Part shown: positions 7,530 to 17,000 of the stretch, piece by piece
How positions within the stretch are numbered: the first letter of the stretch is position 1
Layout: each line of letters opens with the position of its first letter
Assembly (NCBI GenBank): GCA_963826475.1
Contig: CAWGXC010000001.1
Location: forward strand, 186,001 to 250,000
Reading direction: 5' to 3'
Source: RHKX01 sp963826475
GTDB lineage: Bacteria; Actinomycetota; Thermoleophilia; Solirubrobacterales; 70-9
DNA length: 64,000 nt
Made by a program: the position numbers and the translations under genes
The notes under the pieces: model-generated
What the model saw: the letters and a program-made list of their open reading frames with translations, nothing else
Database searches by the model: none
What the model was told of the DNA's origin: nothing

Positions 7530-10376
7530 GTGGACGAGGGAGGAAAAGGCCGGCGGGATCCGCCGCTGATCGAGCGGGACGCCGAGATCGAGCGAATCAC
7601 GAAAGCCCTCGAGGCGGCTCGGCAGGGCTCTGGCGAGACGCTCGTCATCGAGGCACCCGCCGGACTCGGCAAGTCGAGCCTGCTTCGCTACGCGGCGTCC
7701 CAGGTCGGCGAGGAGATCAGGGTCCTCTCGGCCCGCGGCGGTGGCTCCGCGGAGGCCGTCGACTTCGGCGTCGCCCTACGGCTGCTCTCACCGCTCGTCG
7801 AGGACCTCGATCAGGATCGGCGGGAGTCGGTCTTCTCTGGCCACGCTGCCCGCGCCCGCGCGCTGATCGAGGGCGCTGAGACGTTCGCTCCTGGAGAGCC
7901 AGCGGATGCGACGCCGCTCCTCGTGGGGCTGACATGGCTCACTGCGCGGCTCGCTCGCGAGCCGCTGCTGATCGCGATCGACGATGCGCATGCCGTCGAT
8001 CTGCCGACCCTGTCCTACCTGGTCCACCTCGAGCAGATGATCGGCGATCTGCCGATCGCATTGCTGATCGCTGCCCGACCGGCGACCGAGGCCGCGCGGC
8101 AGCGCCTCCTCGCGCGTCTGAGCGCTGCGCCGACGGCAACGCGAATCGGCCTTGAGGCCTTGTCGGAGGGAGGGGTGGCGGAGCTGGTCGGGGCGACCGC
8201 TGCCGAGGCCGCTACCGAGTTCTCCGCCGCGGTGGCCGAGACCAGCGGCGGGAACCCGCTGCTGGTGTGCGAATTGCTCAGGGAGGCGCAGCGTCGCGGC
8301 CTCGACGCGGGCGACCCCTCCTGCGCAGCCGCCGTCGCAACGCTCGTGCCCGAGGGTGTCGCGATCAACGTCGCCGGGCGAATCGCCGAGCTTCCACCCG
8401 AGTGCGAGAGGCTCTGCCGGGCCGTTGCGGTGATCGGGGACGGGGCGACGCTTGCGGAGGCGAGCCATGTGTCCGAAATAGAGATAGAACCGGCTGCCGT
8501 CGGGGCTGACCTGCTGGCTCGCGAAGAGCTGCTGCTTCAGCGCAAAGGTCTCGAGTTCGCTCACCCCCTGGTTCGTTCAGCCGTTGAAGCTGGTCTCCCC
8601 CCCGGAGCTGCGGCACTCCTGCACCGTCGCGCTGCTGAGATGTTCAGGCGAAGCCTGCAGATGGAGAGGGTTCCGCTTCATCTTCAGAAGGCGCCCGCGG
8701 CCGGAGAGCCGTGGGTCGTCGAAGTGCTCAGGGATGCGGCCCGTCGCTCCCTCGCCCACGCTGATCCCGCGACCGCCGTCTCGTTCCTTCGCCGAGCATT
8801 GGAGGAGCCCCCTGACCCCGAGATGCGCGCCGCGGTGCTGGCCGAACTGGCTCACGCCGAAGTCCAGGCGGGCGAGCCCACTGCGCTCGAGCGCTTCGAC
8901 CTCGCTCTCGAAATGCAGGACGATGAACGTGAGCGGGCCGGCCTGTTGCTCGCCCGCGGCCAGGCGGCCTACCGCCTCGGTCGGCTCGAGGAAGCGGCCC
9001 GGGACTTCGATCGGGGGCTCACGCTCATCGACGCCGGCAGCGACCTGGGAATGCGCCTCGAGTCCGAGTACTCGCAGGTTGCCACGCTCATCCCTCAGCT
9101 CGCCGTCGGAGTTCCGGAGCGGATGGAGCGGGCGATCGCCGCGATGGAGGGCGGCCCCGCCGGCCCTGGAGCCCGTTCGCTGCTTGCCACCGCCTCGCTC
9201 AACCACGGCCTCTGGGGCACGCGACGAGAACGCGTCCGCGATCTCGCGGAACGGGCGCTCGCGGACGGTGGGCTGATCGCTGACGCGGTGGGGGGCGGAA
9301 ATGCGCTCTTCTCCGTTACGGCCTCCCTCACCTGGGCTGAGTCCTACGACCGCGTCATCGAGGTCGCAGACCAAGCCGCCTCGGCCGCGGCTCAGCGAGG
9401 AGCGGTGCTCTGCTGGGTCACCTGCAATTTCTGCCGAGGCCTGCCGAATCTGATGGCCGGGCGTCTGCGCGATGCGGTCGCCGACTGCGAGATCGCTGTC
9501 GCCGGCGAGGCGCGCGGCTGGGAGCAGTTTCTGCCGGCAGCCCATGCGTGGCGTGCCTACGCGCTGATCGAGCTGGGCGAGCTCGATGCGGCGGAGCGCG
9601 GGATCGCAGAGCTCGCACCGGAGCTCTGGGGGGTGCACCCGACGTGGCCGCTGATCGACGCTTGCAGGGGACGACTGCTGCTGGAGCACCGCAAGCCGGA
9701 GGCGGCACTCGCATGCTTCGAGCGCTGGGGTGAACGGTGGCCTGTGCCGAATCCAGCGGCGTACGCCGCCTGGCGGTCTCAATCCGCCTTCGCGCTGATC
9801 CAGATCGGCGATAAGGAGCGAGCTGCGGCGCTCGCCGCGGACGAGCTCGACGCTGCGCGAGGGTTCGGCGCCCCCGCGGCAATCGGCAGAGCTCTTCACG
9901 CGCTCGGCCTCGCCCGCGGCGGGACGGAGGGCCTCGATCTGCTGCGCGAGGCGGTTGCCGACCTCGATCGCTCGCCCGCGAAGCTCCTGCTGGCGCATGC
10001 GCTTGGCGATCTCGGCGCCGCCCTCCGCCGCGACAACCGCAAGGCGGCGGCTCGCGAGCCCCTCAAGCGTGCACTGGATCTGGCCGAGCGAATGGGGGCC
10101 AAGCCGCTTGCCACGCGCGTCCGTGAGGAGCTCTCGATGACCGGTGCGCGACCACGCTCCCCCTGGTCGCACGGCGTCGAAGCCCTGACTGCAGGTGAGC
10201 TGCGCGTTGCCCGGATGGCGGCGTCGGAGATGTCCAACCGGGAGATCGCGGAGGCTCTGTTCGTCACCGACCGGGCGGTCCATTGGCATCTGCGGAACAC
10301 GTACCGCAAGCTGGGCGTCAACGACCGGAGCCTGCTTTCGGGTCTGCTCGGCAGCGAGGCGCCGGCGAAAGACTAG
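7530..10376 (+). CDS. Large ATP-binding LuxR-family (LAL) transcriptional regulator
   Basis: This 948-residue regulator has the LAL layout. An N-terminal AAA/STAND-type ATPase carries Walker A APAGLGKSS (about residues 41-49) and Walker B LLIAIDDAH (about 145-153). A long middle region of helical TPR-like repeats covers about residues 400-860. A C-terminal LuxR helix-turn-helix follows at about 886-935, with LTAGELRVARMA, SNREIAEALFVT and HLRNTYRKLGV. Such proteins bind ATP and a ligand and then activate transcription. The start is GTG at 7530, with only a weak GGGCAGG close upstream. Its stop codon lies within a perfect palindrome (10373-10389), and two secreted-protein genes follow on the same strand as possible targets. 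The inducing ligand is unknown. Confidence 0.92.
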   Translation: MDEGGKGRRDPPLIERDAEIERITKALEAARQGSGETLVIEAPAGLGKSSLLRYAASQVGEEIRVLSARGGGSAEAVDFGVALRLLSPLVEDLDQDRRESVFSGHAARARALIEGAETFAPGEPADATPLLVGLTWLTARLAREPLLIAIDDAHAVDLPTLSYLVHLEQMIGDLPIALLIAARPATEAARQRLLARLSAAPTATRIGLEALSEGGVAELVGATAAEAATEFSAAVAETSGGNPLLVCELLREAQRRGLDAGDPSCAAAVATLVPEGVAINVAGRIAELPPECERLCRAVAVIGDGATLAEASHVSEIEIEPAAVGADLLAREELLLQRKGLEFAHPLVRSAVEAGLPPGAAALLHRRAAEMFRRSLQMERVPLHLQKAPAAGEPWVVEVLRDAARRSLAHADPATAVSFLRRALEEPPDPEMRAAVLAELAHAEVQAGEPTALERFDLALEMQDDERERAGLLLARGQAAYRLGRLEEAARDFDRGLTLIDAGSDLGMRLESEYSQVATLIPQLAVGVPERMERAIAAMEGGPAGPGARSLLATASLNHGLWGTRRERVRDLAERALADGGLIADAVGGGNALFSVTASLTWAESYDRVIEVADQAASAAAQRGAVLCWVTCNFCRGLPNLMAGRLRDAVADCEIAVAGEARGWEQFLPAAHAWRAYALIELGELDAAERGIAELAPELWGVHPTWPLIDACRGRLLLEHRKPEAALACFERWGERWPVPNPAAYAAWRSQSAFALIQIGDKERAAALAADELDAARGFGAPAAIGRALHALGLARGGTEGLDLLREAVADLDRSPAKLLLAHALGDLGAALRRDNRKAAAREPLKRALDLAERMGAKPLATRVREELSMTGARPRSPWSHGVEALTAGELRVARMAASEMSNREIAEALFVTDRAVHWHLRNTYRKLGVNDRSLLSGLLGSEAPAKD

Positions 10377-10389
10377 TAGCCCCTACTAG
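10373..10389. promoter_or_regulatory. Perfect palindrome at the LAL gene end, candidate operator
   Basis: CTAGTAG, a CCC centre and CTACTAG form a perfect 7-bp inverted repeat that includes the TAG stop codon of the LAL gene. It lies 88 bases before the start of the secreted repeat-protein gene. The symmetry and spacing suit a dimeric regulator site, but the stem is short and AT-rich enough that a terminator is less likely. Binding by the LAL protein is an inference from position only. Confidence 0.4.
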
Positions 10390-10476
10390 CGACAGACAGG
10401 GGACCCTCGCTTACAACGCCCAAATGGAAAACGACAGCGGGTTCAAGACGGCGAGCAAGTGGAGCGGGAGGGACGG

Positions 10477-12807
10477 ATGAACCGGCCTCGACGCCTGGCG
10501 CTCGCCTTCGCCATCGCGATGACGACGATTCCGGCGGCGATCGCTCTGGCCGCCCCACCCGTCAACGACGACTTCGCCGCGGCAGCCGTGCTGGCAACCG
10601 CAGGGGGGACCATCACCGGTACGAACCTCGGTTCTGATTCTGAGGCGGGCGAGCCCGACCACGCGAGCACGGGCTACGGCGCGCTGCATTCCGTCTGGTA
10701 CTCCTGGACCCCGGAGACGAGCGGGGAGGCGCTGGTCGACACCTGCAACAGCGGCTTCAACACGCGGCTGGGCGTCTACACCGGCTCTGCGGTCGATGCT
10801 CTCACCCCGGTGGTCGCGAACGAGGACTCCGGGGGGCCCGGGTGCCCCGGCACCGCCTGGGCCGAGCTCAGCTTCGCGGCTACGGCCGGGATCACCTACA
10901 GGATCGCCGTCGACACCTCCGGCGGGGTGGATTCCTCGGGACGGCCCGACTACACCACGTCGAACACGCGGGGACCGTTCGAGTTGACGCTCAAGGCACC
11001 GCCCAGATCCGGTTCCACCACCAATCCCGGGACACCGGTGTCCTCAAGGCTCGTCCGGCACCTGCGCTTCCCGCGGCTGATCGCTTCCTGTGGTGACGAC
11101 ACGCCAACTGGAAACGAGCACTGCACCAAGGGTCCCTTCGAGTTCGACTCGGCGGCGACCGTCGAACGGTTCCGGGACAAGCTTGCTCATCTCGGGATCG
11201 CCTCCTACGTTGAGGACGTCACCCCGGTGGCCGCCGGCCTGGCGGCGAACTCCGCCCAGCGGGAGATCCTGCGGGAGCATGGGGGCGGCGGCGAGATCAC
11301 CAGGGCCAGGATCAAGCTCCTCTTTTCGAACGGAGGCGGGATCACCCTTGATCAGGGGGGGCGCTACGACATCGAGGCCGGACTGGACACGGTCAAGATC
11401 AGTTACTCCTTCTTCGACCTCGCCAAGGACAAGGCGGCGATTGAGGATGAGCGGGAGCAGTTGCGAAAGGAGGCCGAGCGCGAGGCCGCCAAGCGAGGCC
11501 CCGGTCCGCCGAAGTCCCGGTGTCTGCCGATCGCCGCCGGCGAAAGCGAAAAGCAGATCGCGGCCCGCTTCCCGAAGCCCGGTGAGACGTCGTTCAGCGA
11601 TGCGATAACCGTCCTCGGCAAGCTCGGGTGCGACACCGTGGTCGAGAAGACGACGCGGGGGCGACCGAGCATCGAGTACTCATACGTCAAGGACGTTCTC
11701 GGCACCAACGCCAAGGAACACACCGTGAGGGTGCTGCTCGCCCAGCCGGGCAGTCACGACTTCATCTTCACGATTCGCGAGAACCCGGCCGAGTTCACCT
11801 CGCAGGCGAACCGCGCCAACATTCCGATCGGCACCGACGGGCACCTCACCGTGAGCGACAAGCAGTTCAACCGCTTCACCGTGCAGGTGATCGAGCGCTC
11901 CACGGGCCGTTTGGTCGCCGGCATCCCGGTGAGCTTCGCCGGCAAGACCGAGCAGACCGACGCCAACGGCGATGCCACCTTCGTCTCGAAGCTGGAGGTG
12001 GAGGACGACTATCGGCTCTCGGCTGAGTTCAAGGGGCTCGAGGGCTGGCGGACGGTCCGCGCGGTGCACCGTGGCAAGCGAACGTTCACCTCGATGGCGG
12101 GGCGCAGGATCACCCTCTCCACCAGGGGCGTCTACGGGGGCGCGAGCGAGGCCGAGCTGAACTTCGCCAAGGCGCTACCGGTTGTGCCGGCCAACCTCGG
12201 CAGCGGCAGAGTCGGCGAGGTGGACTCGATCCCGACGGTTCGGCAATCCGACGTCACCGTCTTCGACGCTGCGGGCGGACAGTTCACCGGCCAGCACAAC
12301 GTGGTGAGCGTGGAGAACAACTCCGACGCGCTCGTCGGTGCGAGGCCAGGGCTCGTAGCGCTCGGGGGCGGCTTCGGCCAGCAGGTCGGCGGGCGGGTCG
12401 CCAGGGAGGGCATTCCCAACCCGTTCTCCTTCCTCGCGACCATCGTCGGCGGACTGAAGAGCGCGATCGACAACAGCGTCTCCAATATCCGCGCGGTTCT
12501 CGGTGGTCCCGACCAGGCAGCGATCGCAGCGATCGCCCAGGCGCTGAACGCCCCGCGGTCGAACCTGATCTCCGACAAGGGCCTCGGCGTGATCGCAACC
12601 GGCGGCGGCAACCTGATCGGCCAGGCCGGCGGCAACCTGATCTCCGACAAGGGCCTCGGCGTGATCTCCGTTGGCGGGGGCAACCTCATCGGCCAGGCCG
12701 GGGGAAACCTGATCGGCCAGGCCGGCGGCAACGTGATCAGCAACGACGGTTGCAGCTGCATGCCGGTCTATGGCGGCAACGTGATCTCCACGGGCGGGGG
12801 GAACTAG
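10477..12807 (+). CDS. Secreted protein with PPC-like N-domain and C-terminal Gly-Asn repeats
   Basis: This 776-residue exported protein starts with a clear signal peptide (MNRPRRLALAFAIAMTTIPA, cleavage near ALA/APP). Residues about 26-170 form a beta-sandwich of the pre-peptidase C-terminal type, with PPVNDDFAAA, SVWYSWTPETSG and NTRLGVYTGSAVDAL. The middle holds an Ig/carboxypeptidase-regulatory-like stretch (IPVSFAGKTEQTDANGDATF). The last 80 residues repeat NLISDKGLGVI..GGGNLIGQAGG with a 24-residue period and end in GGN. I infer a cell-surface or secreted structural protein. The ATG at 10477 has GGGAGG 4 bases upstream; a GTG six codons earlier is less likely. It sits between the LAL regulator and another secreted protein. 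Confidence 0.82.
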   Translation: MNRPRRLALAFAIAMTTIPAAIALAAPPVNDDFAAAAVLATAGGTITGTNLGSDSEAGEPDHASTGYGALHSVWYSWTPETSGEALVDTCNSGFNTRLGVYTGSAVDALTPVVANEDSGGPGCPGTAWAELSFAATAGITYRIAVDTSGGVDSSGRPDYTTSNTRGPFELTLKAPPRSGSTTNPGTPVSSRLVRHLRFPRLIASCGDDTPTGNEHCTKGPFEFDSAATVERFRDKLAHLGIASYVEDVTPVAAGLAANSAQREILREHGGGGEITRARIKLLFSNGGGITLDQGGRYDIEAGLDTVKISYSFFDLAKDKAAIEDEREQLRKEAEREAAKRGPGPPKSRCLPIAAGESEKQIAARFPKPGETSFSDAITVLGKLGCDTVVEKTTRGRPSIEYSYVKDVLGTNAKEHTVRVLLAQPGSHDFIFTIRENPAEFTSQANRANIPIGTDGHLTVSDKQFNRFTVQVIERSTGRLVAGIPVSFAGKTEQTDANGDATFVSKLEVEDDYRLSAEFKGLEGWRTVRAVHRGKRTFTSMAGRRITLSTRGVYGGASEAELNFAKALPVVPANLGSGRVGEVDSIPTVRQSDVTVFDAAGGQFTGQHNVVSVENNSDALVGARPGLVALGGGFGQQVGGRVAREGIPNPFSFLATIVGGLKSAIDNSVSNIRAVLGGPDQAAIAAIAQALNAPRSNLISDKGLGVIATGGGNLIGQAGGNLISDKGLGVISVGGGNLIGQAGGNLIGQAGGNVISNDGCSCMPVYGGNVISTGGGN
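12562..12804 (+). repeat. 72-bp in-frame tandem repeat encoding the C-terminal NLI/GGN units
   Basis: The repeat units begin at 12562, 12634 and 12706, which is an exact 72-base (24-codon) period, with the third unit decaying into shorter 8-codon units. The first 33 bases of units one and two are identical. Each unit holds two N-[LV]-I-x3-G-G style octapeptides. The repeat is within the coding region and preserves frame, so it is protein-driven rather than a mobile or CRISPR-like repeat. Confidence 0.9.
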
Positions 12808-12885
12808 ACGTGCAAGCTCGCCGGCTCGCCACGACGATGTCGCCGCTTGCGTTCGGGGCTCCCGTTCACCCGGAGTCCGTGATCG

Positions 12886-13872
12886 ATGAGTAGGCCCCGC
12901 GCGCACATATCGCCGCTCCAGGCAGGCGCCTCCCTGCTCCTGGGATTCCTCCTGGCCCTGATCTGCGCCGGCCCCGCATCGGCCACCTATCCCGGCGCCA
13001 ACGGCAAGGTCATCTACGAGTACATACCCTCGCTCGGCAACTCCGCCCCTGGTCCGTACACCGTTGCGCCCAACGACCCATCGTCAGCCCGGCTGCTGAC
13101 GAAGATCCACGCAGAGGCCGACAACTACGAGTATTCACCCGACGGCAAGCACTTCGCCTTTCAGGCAACCGTTCCGGACAGCCAGATCTTCGTCGCCGAC
13201 GCAAAGGGGAAGCGGGCCTTCTCGGTCACCAGGAAGGTCGATGCCTGCAACGGTGAGACCTTCCCGAGCTGGTCACCCTCAGGGAAGCAGATCGTCTTCC
13301 AATGCGATCGCGCGGAGGGCTTCATCGAGCACGACCTGTATTCCGTCAAGATCGTCAAGAAGAGAAAGGGGAAGGGAAAGCGGAAGCGGACCGTCCTCGA
13401 GGGCAGGGGTCTGAGGCGGATCACCGACAGCAACGATGCCTACCAGCCGTTCTGGTCCCCCGCCGGGGACCGGATCATCTACACGAGCTACGGCAACTCC
13501 CTCTTTTCCGTTCCTGCCGGAGGCGGGCCGGAGACCCTGGTCTCGGACGGGTCCGATGAGCCGGGCACCGGAGGCGCCTGGTTCTCAGCGGACTGGCACC
13601 CGAACGCGAGCCTCCTCGCGGTCGGGGGAGTCAATGGGGCGTATCTGATGGATCCCAATACGGGCGCGCTGCTCAACAACGGGCAGCCGGTCGTGTTGCA
13701 CGTGGCCGACCCGTTCTTCTCGCCCGACGGCACCGAGCTCGCTTACACCACGCTGGAAGGGTCCACCTCGCCCGACATCGGGGCCCTGAGCCTGGTGACC
13801 GGGAGCACCCGATTGATCACGAACCAGCCGGGTGCCGAGCGAACGCCGTCCTGGCAGCCATTGCGTAGATAG
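12886..13872 (+). CDS. Secreted TolB/PD40-type beta-propeller protein
   Basis: This 328-residue exported protein has a signal peptide (SPLQAGASLLLGFLLALICA, cleavage near ASA/TYPG). At least five PD40/WD40-like blades follow, each with the motif YSPDGKHFAF, WSPSGKQIVF, WSPAGDRIIY, WHPNASLLAV or FSPDGTELAY. A very basic loop (KKRKGKGKRKR) interrupts the propeller near residue 160. TolB-like propellers usually bind other proteins or glycans and lack catalysis. It follows the repeat protein by 78 bases on the same strand, so both may belong to one exported set controlled by the upstream LAL regulator. There is no strong ribosome site before the ATG (GATCGATG). Confidence 0.85.
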   Translation: MSRPRAHISPLQAGASLLLGFLLALICAGPASATYPGANGKVIYEYIPSLGNSAPGPYTVAPNDPSSARLLTKIHAEADNYEYSPDGKHFAFQATVPDSQIFVADAKGKRAFSVTRKVDACNGETFPSWSPSGKQIVFQCDRAEGFIEHDLYSVKIVKKRKGKGKRKRTVLEGRGLRRITDSNDAYQPFWSPAGDRIIYTSYGNSLFSVPAGGGPETLVSDGSDEPGTGGAWFSADWHPNASLLAVGGVNGAYLMDPNTGALLNNGQPVVLHVADPFFSPDGTELAYTTLEGSTSPDIGALSLVTGSTRLITNQPGAERTPSWQPLRR

Positions 13873-13940
13873 ACCAAACCGGTTGGACGCCACCGGAGCC
13901 ACCCATTCACGGTCGCCCACCTCGCTATTCTCGTGGTCGA

Positions 13941-14036
13941 CCATCCAGAGCGGCTGAGGGGCCCGGACCTCCGATGCCGCCGCAACCTACGGAGCTCCCA
14001 GGGGCCGAGTGATGGTGCGACTGCCGGGAACGATGG
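13941..14036 (+). promoter_or_regulatory. SAM-type (SAM-I/IV-like) riboswitch upstream of metH
   Basis: The leader has the order of elements of the SAM-I aptamer. P1 pairs CCATC (13941-13945) with GATGG (14032-14036). P2 pairs GCGGC (13950-13954) with GCCGC (13976-13980) around an inner GAGG/CCTC stem and a UGA...GAUG kink-turn-like loop. Then come the conserved GCAACC (13982-13987), a P3 hairpin, and GGTGCGACTGCC at 14014-14025, which resembles the P4 consensus GGTGCTAATTCC. The 3' strand of P1 runs into GGAGG, the likely ribosome site for metH, which suggests translational control. Several consensus positions differ, so the subclass is open. The fit to a methionine-synthase gene is strong. 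Confidence 0.72.
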
Positions 14037-14052
14037 AGGTGAGTGGGAACCT

Positions 14053-17000
14053 ATGGCAGAGCCTGATCGAGACATCCTCGCCGCCGCGCGAGAGCGCATC
14101 GTCGTCTACGACGGCGGCATGGGCGCCACGCTCGAGCGCTACGACCTCTCGACCGAGGACTACGGCGGGCTGAAGGGGAAGTGCCACGAGGCGCTCGTCC
14201 TGCATCGACCCGACGTGATCGAGGGCGTTCACAACGAGATGCTCGAAGCGGGCGCGGAGGTTCTCGAGACCGATTCCTTCCAGGGCTCGAGGCTGAAGCT
14301 CGAGGAGTGGGGCCTCGGCGAGCACACGGTCGAGGTCAATCGCGGCGCCGCGGAGATCGCCCGCCGGGCCGCCGGACCGAATCGGTTCGTGGCCGGCTCG
14401 ATCGGGCCGACCGGCTTCCTGCCCGCCAGCGACGATCCGACCCTCGGCGACATCACCTTCGCGCAGCTGGCCGAGGTCTTCGACGAGCAGGCCGGCGCGC
14501 TGATCGAGGGCGGGGCGGACCTGATCATCATCGAGACGGCTCAGGACATCCTCGAGGTCAAGGCGGCGATCGCCGGAACCCGGGAGTCGTTCAAGCGGGT
14601 CGGCCGCTCGGTCCCGATCCAGGTCTCGGTTTCGCTTCTCCCCAACGGGGGCAAGATGCTGCTCGGCACCGACATCGAGGCGGTGCTCGCGATCCTCATC
14701 GGCCTCGACGTCGACATCGTCGGCCTCAACTGCTCGACCGGCCCCGAGGACATGCGGGACGCGATCCGCTACCTCGGGGAAAACTCGCCCGTCCCGGTCC
14801 ATTGCATTCCCAACGCCGGCCTGCCGTTGCAGGGCCCCGACGGCGAGACGATCTTCCCCGAGTCGCCCGAGCAGATCGCAAAGGTCCTCGGCGAGTTCGT
14901 CGAGCGCCACGGCGTTGGCCTCGTCGGCGGCTGCTGCGGAACGACCCCCGAGCACATCGCCGCGCTGGCGGAGCGGGTCAGCGGCACCAAGCCGGTGACC
15001 CGGCCCGAGCCGGGACCGCCGCGGGTGGCCTCGATGATGAGCGCTTTCGACCTCGTGCAGGAGCCGCGCCCGACGATCGTCGGCGAGCGCGTCAACTCGC
15101 AGGGTTCGCGCAAGGCCAAGGAGATGCTCCTCGCCGATGACTACGACGGCCTCGTGCAGATCGCCGAGGATCAGGTCGAGGGCGGAGCGCACGTCCTCGA
15201 CGTCTGCGTCGCCCTGACCGAGCGCGAGGACGAAGACGTGCAGATGGGCGAGACGGTCAGCCGGATCTCGCTGACGCAACCTGCTCCGGTCCAGGTCGAC
15301 TCGACCGAGCCGGCCGTGATCGAGGCCGCACTCGAGCGGATCCCCGGCCGGGCGATCGTCAACTCGACGAACCTCGAGGCCGGCCGCGACAAGCTCGATC
15401 GGATCGTGCCGCTCGCCCGCAAGCACGGCGCCGCGCTGATCGCGCTGACGATCGACGAGGTCGGCATGGCCAAGACGGCCGAGCGCAAGGTCGAGATCGC
15501 CAAACGGATCAGGGACCTCGCCTGCGGGGAGCACGGCCTCGACCCCGAGCTGCTGATCTTCGACGCGCTCACCTTCACCCTGACCACCGGCGAAGAGGAG
15601 TGGCGGCCCTCCGCGGTCGCGACGATCGAGGGCATCAGGCGGATCAAGGCAGAGATTCCCGGCGTCAAGACGTCGCTCGGCGTCTCCAACGTCTCCTTCG
15701 GCATCTCCCAGAACGCCCGCGCGGTGCTCAACTCGGTCTTCCTCCACCACTGCGTCGAGGCCGGACTCGACCTGGCGATGGTCAACCCCAACCACATCAA
15801 CCCTTACAGCGAGATCTCCGCCGACGAGCGCCAGCTGGCCGACGACCTCGTCTTCGATCGCTCCGAGGACGCGCTCGAGAAGTTCATCGCACACTTCGAG
15901 AGCAAGGGCCCCGAGGAGCAGGTCTCGGCTGCCGACGCGACCGCCGGCATGGAGCCCGAGGAGGCCCTCCACTTCCACATCCTGCGCCGCAAGAAGGACG
16001 GGGTCGAGGAGTGGATCGACCGCTGCAACGAGAAGATCGGCGCGGTCCCGACCCTGAACACGGTGCTGCTGCCGGCGATGAAGGAGGTCGGCGACAAGTT
16101 CGGCGCCGGCGAGCTGATCCTGCCGTTCGTCCTGCAGTCGGCCGAGGTGATGAAGCGCGCCGTCGCGCGGCTCGAGAACTATCTCGACAGGATCGAGGGG
16201 CACACGAAGGGCACCGTGGTGATCGCGACCGTCTTCGGCGACGTCCACGACATCGGCAAGTCGCTCGTCAACACGATCCTCACCAACAATGGCTACACGG
16301 TCGTCGATCTGGGCAAGCAGGTGCCGATCGAGCAGATCATCGACGCCGCGGTCGAGCACCAGGCCGACGCGATCGGGCTCTCCGCGTTGCTCGTCTCCAC
16401 CTCCAAGCAGATGCCCGCCTGCATCGGCGAGCTGCACGAGCGCGGCCACGAGTTCCCGGTCCTGATCGGCGGTGCCGCCATCAACCGCGACTTCGGCCGG
16501 CGCGTGCTCTATCCCAAGGGCCGGGAGTCCGACGAGATCTACGAGCCCGGCGTCTTCTATTGCAAGGACGCCTTCGCGGGCCTAGACACGATGGACGCGC
16601 TGATCGACGAAGGCGCGCGCGCGGCCCTCGTCGCAAAGCTCCGGGACGAGGCGAAGGTGCTCCGAGAGAAGCCCGTCGTGGTCGATGACTCGCCGCCGAC
16701 GACCGACGATTCTGTCCGCTCGGCCGTCAGCACCGAGACCCCGATTCCCAGCCCGGCGGAGTGGGGGGTGCGCGAGGTCGAGATCGACCTCGCCGAGGTC
16801 TACCCATACCTCGACCGCCACGTTCTGTTCAAGCTGCACTGGGGCGGCCGTGGCGTCAAGGGGGAGGCCTGGCGGAAGATCGTCGAGGGCGATGGCGATG
16901 ACGAGGGCTTCGCGCCGAAGCTCGAGCGCATGTGGAGCGAGCAGAGCTACCTGAACCCCCGCGCCAAGATCGGGTTCTTCCCCTGCAACGCCGATGGCAA

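Noticed and set aside
8577..10289. A 570-codon frame antisense to the LAL regulator
   Set aside because: The regulator has Walker and HTH motifs in the plus frame. The minus frame is low-complexity and lacks a start context.
12562..12804. Tandem repeats that could be read as a CRISPR-like or mobile repeat
   Set aside because: The 72-base period keeps codon frame inside a gene and lacks unique spacers.
13873..14052. A cobalamin riboswitch ahead of metH
   Set aside because: No B12-box consensus was found, whereas the paired elements fit the SAM-type aptamer.
13987..16449. An 820-codon open frame antisense to metH
   Set aside because: MetH has all catalytic residues on the plus strand. The antisense frame has no family match and is a GC-bias artefact.
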